A stretch of DNA of 7,997 nucleotides from a bacterium (lineage in GTDB: Bacteria; Desulfobacterota; UBA8473), in the NCBI GenBank assembly GCA_009773075.1, contig WOUX01000031.1, positions 1,073-9,069 on the forward strand. Direction: 5' to 3'. The first letter of the stretch is position 1. Every line of letters begins with the position of its first letter. Of the stretch, positions 5,020-7,997 are shown in pieces. The notes beneath the pieces are model-generated. The model had not been told where the DNA came from. It did not search any database and worked only from the letters and a program-made list of their open reading frames with translations. The translations under genes were made by a program, and so were the position numbers.

Positions 5020-7449
5020 ATGAGAGAACTTGGGGATATTATTGCAGCCTTATATAAACCACTGGACTATGTTTCAAAGAACTCCTTTGCCAATCTTGAG
5101 ATTGTTAAGGATTTGGAAATCCATGTTATGAATCTAGCCAGGCAGGCTCTATCCCTGCCTTTAGACTCAGAGAAAGTCAGCTTTATTCAGGGGTTGGCAA
5201 GAAACTTTACAGGTTTTGATTCCTTAGATGTCTCTTCAAAGAAGATCAGGGTTATGGATTCTCTGAGGGTGCTTGAACGGATAAAAGATGATAACCAGTG
5301 CCCGCCGTCATTAGAAAAAGAAGTTTCATTGGTTGAGTTCTTAAAGAAAAGGAGAGAGATGTACACACCTATTCAATTTATGAAGGGTGTTGGTCCTAAA
5401 TTGGCAAGTGTCTTGAAAAAGAAGGGAATTGAAACCGTTGAAGATGCCCTTTATTTTCTTCCCCGAAAGTATGAAGACAGGAGAAATATAAAGTCGATAT
5501 CGAAACTAGAGGTTGGAAAAACCGAGACAGTCATGGGGGAGATAATAGCCTTGGGAGTCACCTCTTACAAAAAGAATCGAAGGGGAGTCTTCGAGATGAT
5601 TGTGGGAGATGGGAGTGGCGCTATTACTGCCAAGTGGTTTGTTTATAGTCATAGTCACTTTAAAAATAGGTTTAAAAAAGGGCAAAAGGTGATCCTGTCT
5701 GGGGAGATAAAGGTTTATCGTTTTCAAAAAGAGATTCACCACCCGGACATTGAGGCAGTTAATGATATGAGTGATTCTTTTAATTTCAATCGCATTGTAC
5801 CTGTCTACTCTGAATCTGAAGGACTGTACCAAAAAACGCTAAGGAAGATAATGAAAAACATCGTGGATAGGTATTCGGATTCTATCCAAAGTGCTATACC
5901 TTCATATATATGCCTCCGACAGAACCTAACAGAGCTTTCTGAGGCTATAAGGGAGTTACACTCTCCAGAACATGACTGTAACCTTTCAGATATCGTATCT
6001 GGCAGATCCCCTGCCTACAGAACCATCATCTTTGATGAGTTTTTCTTTTTAGAATTAGGATTAGCCCTCAGGAAGAAGGGGGTTACAGTTGAGAAAGGGA
6101 TTGCCTTTGATATTACCGGAGAGAATAGAGATAGGCTGATAAAGTCTTTACCGTTTAGCCTGACCAATGCACAAAAAAGGGTGGTTACTGAGATTGAAGA
6201 GGATATGAGACGTCCTTATCCAATGAACAGACTCATTCAGGGGGATGTGGGAAGTGGTAAGACTATTGTGGCGTTGCTCTCATCCTTAATAGCACTGGAG
6301 AATGGTTATCAGGTCAGTATTATGGCCCCCACCGAGATTTTGGCTGAACAGCACTTTTCTAATATTCAACATCTGACCAAAAAATTCGGAGTAAAAGCGG
6401 TTCTGCTTAGCAGTAGTATAAAAAAAACACAGAAAGATAAGGTTCTTAATGCCATTAAAGAGGGCAGTATTGATATTACTGTAGGCACTCATGCTGTTAT
6501 ACAGGAAACCGTTGAGTTTAACAAGCTGGGGCTTGGAGTTATTGATGAACAGCACAGGTTTGGGGTAATACAAAGGGCGATGTTGAAGCGAAAAGGGTAT
6601 AATCCGGATATATTGGTAATGACTGCAACACCAATTCCAAGGACACTGGCATTGACTGTATACGGGGATCTGGATGTTTCAATACTCGATGAAATGCCCC
6701 CGGGCAGGAGACCTGTAGTTACAAAGTTGTACCATGAAAGAGATCGAGAAAAGGTGTACGAAATTGTACGTAAGGAGACAGAAAAGGGTAGACAGGCATA
6801 TGTAGTTTATCCCCTGGTGGAAGAATCTGAAAAGCTGGATTTGAAAGATGCAACTCAAATGGCCGAGCACTTTCAGAAAGACGTTTTCCCAAAGTGCAAT
6901 ATTGGTCTGCTCCATGGAAGGATGAAGTACGAGGAAAAAGAGAATGTTATGTTGGCGTTTAAGGAAAAAACGATAGATATTTTAGTCTCAACAACTGTGA
7001 TTGAAGTTGGGATTGATATACCCAATGCATCAGTTATGCTGATAGAGCATGCTGAAAGGTTTGGATTGTCCCAGCTCCATCAATTGCGGGGGAGAATCGG
7101 TAGAGGTGAGTTCCCCTCCCTATGTCTTCTCCTTGCCCAGTACAGTAAATCAGATGATGCCAGGCGGCGGCTCAGGATAATGGAGAGCACTACTGATGGG
7201 TTTAAGATATCCGAGGAGGACCTGTCTATAAGAGGACCGGGCGATTTCATGGGGACACGTCAGTCTGGGTTGCCAGACTTCAGGGTGGCAAATATCGTTA
7301 GAGATATAAAGGTGCTTCAGGAGGCAAGAAAGGAGGCCTTTGAAGTGGTAGAAAGGGATCCAAACCTGGCAGATCCATCCCATAGATACCTGAAAGAGAT
7401 ACTAAAGGAGAGATGGAAGGGTAGACTCGAACTGGCAGGCGTGGGGTAG
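5020..7449 (+). CDS. recG: ATP-dependent DNA helicase RecG
   Basis: This 809-residue superfamily 2 helicase remodels stalled replication forks and branched recombination intermediates. After an N-terminal extension (1 to about 115) comes the wedge region opening with FMKGVGPKLASVLKKKG (120-136), then YFLPRKYEDRR and an OB-fold ending near residue 245. The helicase core has Walker A GDVGSGKT (408-415), the Walker B/DEQH box at 509-512, TATPIPRT (535-542) and motif VI QLRGRIGRG (688-696). The C-terminal region has the RGPGDFMGTRQSGLPDFR block typical of RecG. All core motifs are intact. It is longer than E. coli RecG (693 residues). The extension includes PLDYVSKNSFANLEIVKDLE, which resembles that of deltaproteobacterial RecG proteins and supports the start at 5020 despite no clear ribosome binding site there. 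It is divergent from purM. No terminator hairpin follows it. Confidence 0.97.
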   Translation: MRELGDIIAALYKPLDYVSKNSFANLEIVKDLEIHVMNLARQALSLPLDSEKVSFIQGLARNFTGFDSLDVSSKKIRVMDSLRVLERIKDDNQCPPSLEKEVSLVEFLKKRREMYTPIQFMKGVGPKLASVLKKKGIETVEDALYFLPRKYEDRRNIKSISKLEVGKTETVMGEIIALGVTSYKKNRRGVFEMIVGDGSGAITAKWFVYSHSHFKNRFKKGQKVILSGEIKVYRFQKEIHHPDIEAVNDMSDSFNFNRIVPVYSESEGLYQKTLRKIMKNIVDRYSDSIQSAIPSYICLRQNLTELSEAIRELHSPEHDCNLSDIVSGRSPAYRTIIFDEFFFLELGLALRKKGVTVEKGIAFDITGENRDRLIKSLPFSLTNAQKRVVTEIEEDMRRPYPMNRLIQGDVGSGKTIVALLSSLIALENGYQVSIMAPTEILAEQHFSNIQHLTKKFGVKAVLLSSSIKKTQKDKVLNAIKEGSIDITVGTHAVIQETVEFNKLGLGVIDEQHRFGVIQRAMLKRKGYNPDILVMTATPIPRTLALTVYGDLDVSILDEMPPGRRPVVTKLYHERDREKVYEIVRKETEKGRQAYVVYPLVEESEKLDLKDATQMAEHFQKDVFPKCNIGLLHGRMKYEEKENVMLAFKEKTIDILVSTTVIEVGIDIPNASVMLIEHAERFGLSQLHQLRGRIGRGEFPSLCLLLAQYSKSDDARRRLRIMESTTDGFKISEEDLSIRGPGDFMGTRQSGLPDFRVANIVRDIKVLQEARKEAFEVVERDPNLADPSHRYLKEILKERWKGRLELAGVG

Positions 7450-7472
7450 TAAGGGATGGAAGCATAAATCTC

Positions 7473-7501
7473 TTGACATACTTGAGGTAAAGAAGTAGCG
7501 T
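7473..7501 (+). promoter_or_regulatory. Possible promoter for the ABC transporter gene
   Basis: A perfect TTGACA (7473-7478) is followed at a 17-base spacing by TAGCGT (7496-7501), which matches TATAAT at only three positions. The -35 is convincing alone, but the -10 is poor. If real, the binding-protein mRNA would carry a leader of about 150 bases. The 206-base gap after recG makes a separate promoter likely somewhere here. Confidence 0.22.
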
Positions 7502-7510
7502 TTTATCTGT

Positions 7511-7528
7511 TTCTCTGTGTTCTCTGTG
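7511..7528. repeat. Tandem 9-base repeat TTCTCTGTG x2
   Basis: TTCTCTGTG occurs twice in direct succession, preceded by a decayed TTATCTGT and followed by GTGAATTCTG. It lies in the recG to ABC-transporter spacer. The rest of that spacer (7450-7655) has a purine-rich AAGGAAGGGAGGTGA stretch ending at 7567 and the ribosome binding site of the next gene, but no terminator and no credible small gene. CT/GT-rich spacers of this wording recur in environmental bacterial genomes (general impression). Confidence 0.5.
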
Positions 7529-7655
7529 GTGAATTCTGACAATGCCATAAGAAAGGAAGGGAGGTGAATGGGAAACTCTATAAATGACCGATAATTGGTA
7601 GTGCGAAGTGGATAAGATAAATGGAATTTTTCTCTTTCTGGAAGGAGGGTAAAAG

Positions 7656-7997
7656 ATGCAAAAGTCAATCTTTTTTAAAGTAATAGGTTTTTTAGCCCTG
7701 TTTTTGATATTGATAATTGGTTATTCGCCGGGACAAATCAAGGCTGAATCGAATGTTTTAAAGATTGGGGTTGTACAACCCCTTTCGGGAGCTGCTGCTT
7801 TTTTAGCTATCCCCATGCTTAAGTCAGCGGAGATGGCAGCCGAAGATATTAACAATAGAGGAGGTGTGAAGGTAGCAGGGAAAAAGTATACTATAAAGAT
7901 CGTTTCTGCTGATGATGGGTATACCTCTGCCGGTGGTGTGGCTGCCTTCAACAGACTTATATTAAAGAAGGGAGTAAAATTTATAATAGGGTCTTTA
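7656..7997 (+). CDS. ABC transporter substrate-binding protein, LivJ/Peripla_BP_6 type, 3' truncated by window
   Basis: The first 114 residues of a periplasmic solute-binding protein run open to the window edge. A signal peptide is clear: MQKSIFFK, then a hydrophobic core at about residues 9-22, and probable cleavage after A30 (QIKA-ES). There is no lipobox cysteine, so the product is likely free in the periplasm. The mature part starts VLKIGVVQPLSGAAAF, followed by KSAEMAAEDINNRGGVKVAGKKYTIKIV and DDGYTSAGGVAAFNRLI. This is the standard opening of the branched-chain amino-acid/amide binding-protein family (type I periplasmic fold). The start is supported by AAGGAGGGT six bases upstream. Family members also bind urea, aromatic acids and other small amides, so the ligand cannot be named. 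LivH/M/G/F-type transporter genes would be expected downstream, outside the window. Confidence 0.92.
   Translation, partial: MQKSIFFKVIGFLALFLILIIGYSPGQIKAESNVLKIGVVQPLSGAAAFLAIPMLKSAEMAAEDINNRGGVKVAGKKYTIKIVSADDGYTSAGGVAAFNRLILKKGVKFIIGSL

Noticed and set aside
7568..7594. Mini-frame of eight codons (MGNSINDR) behind a GGAGGTGA motif
   Set aside because: The motif sits only 3 bases from the ATG, too close for good initiation, and the peptide has no leader-peptide character such as repeated regulatory codons.
7402..7951. Minus-strand frames over the recG end and opposite the binding-protein gene
   Set aside because: The real plus-strand gene has a signal peptide, a ribosome binding site and family motifs; the reverse frames have none.

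Overview
The window looks like bacterial chromosome from a moderately AT-rich Gram-negative anaerobe-type lineage. Desulfobacterota (former Deltaproteobacteria) or a neighbouring phylum such as Nitrospirota fits best. This rests on four things: the wording of the Rel protein, a RecG with a roughly 115-residue N-terminal extension, a LivJ-type binding protein, and low-complexity intergenic repeats. The taxonomic call is inference. Nearly everything is housekeeping. I see no CRISPR array, transposase, phage gene, rRNA, tRNA or toxin-antitoxin pair, and no gene cluster that looks like an undescribed system.

Layout. (1) Bases 1-78: a degenerate 8-bp tandem repeat. (2) 109-765 (+): a DUF4013 multi-pass membrane protein, followed by a clear intrinsic terminator at 790-830. 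(3) 842-2989 (+): a full-length bifunctional Rel (p)ppGpp synthetase/hydrolase whose start lies only about 15 bp past that terminator stem. (4) 4752 down to 2995 (-): purM, then a DUF523 (TudS-like) Fe-S protein, then rpmB (ribosomal protein L28), probably one transcript. rpmB converges on rel with only 5 bp between stop codons. (5) 4753-5019: a divergent control region with a near-consensus promoter reading toward purM, and a purM leader holding two hairpins, one of them terminator-like. (6) 5020-7449 (+): recG. (7) 7450-7655: a 206-bp spacer with a short tandem repeat. (8) 7656 to the window edge (+): the first 114 residues of a periplasmic amino-acid-type ABC substrate-binding protein, presumably the first gene of an uptake operon running out of the window.

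How the genes relate. Rel sets the alarmone level, which in other bacteria restrains ribosome production and purine synthesis. A ribosomal protein gene and a purine biosynthesis gene sit beside it here, but no direct regulatory link is visible. spoT, rpmB and recG are near each other in several bacterial groups, so this is a rearranged version of a familiar neighbourhood. The most interesting stretch is the purM leader, where three sequence segments could form mutually exclusive hairpins like an attenuator.
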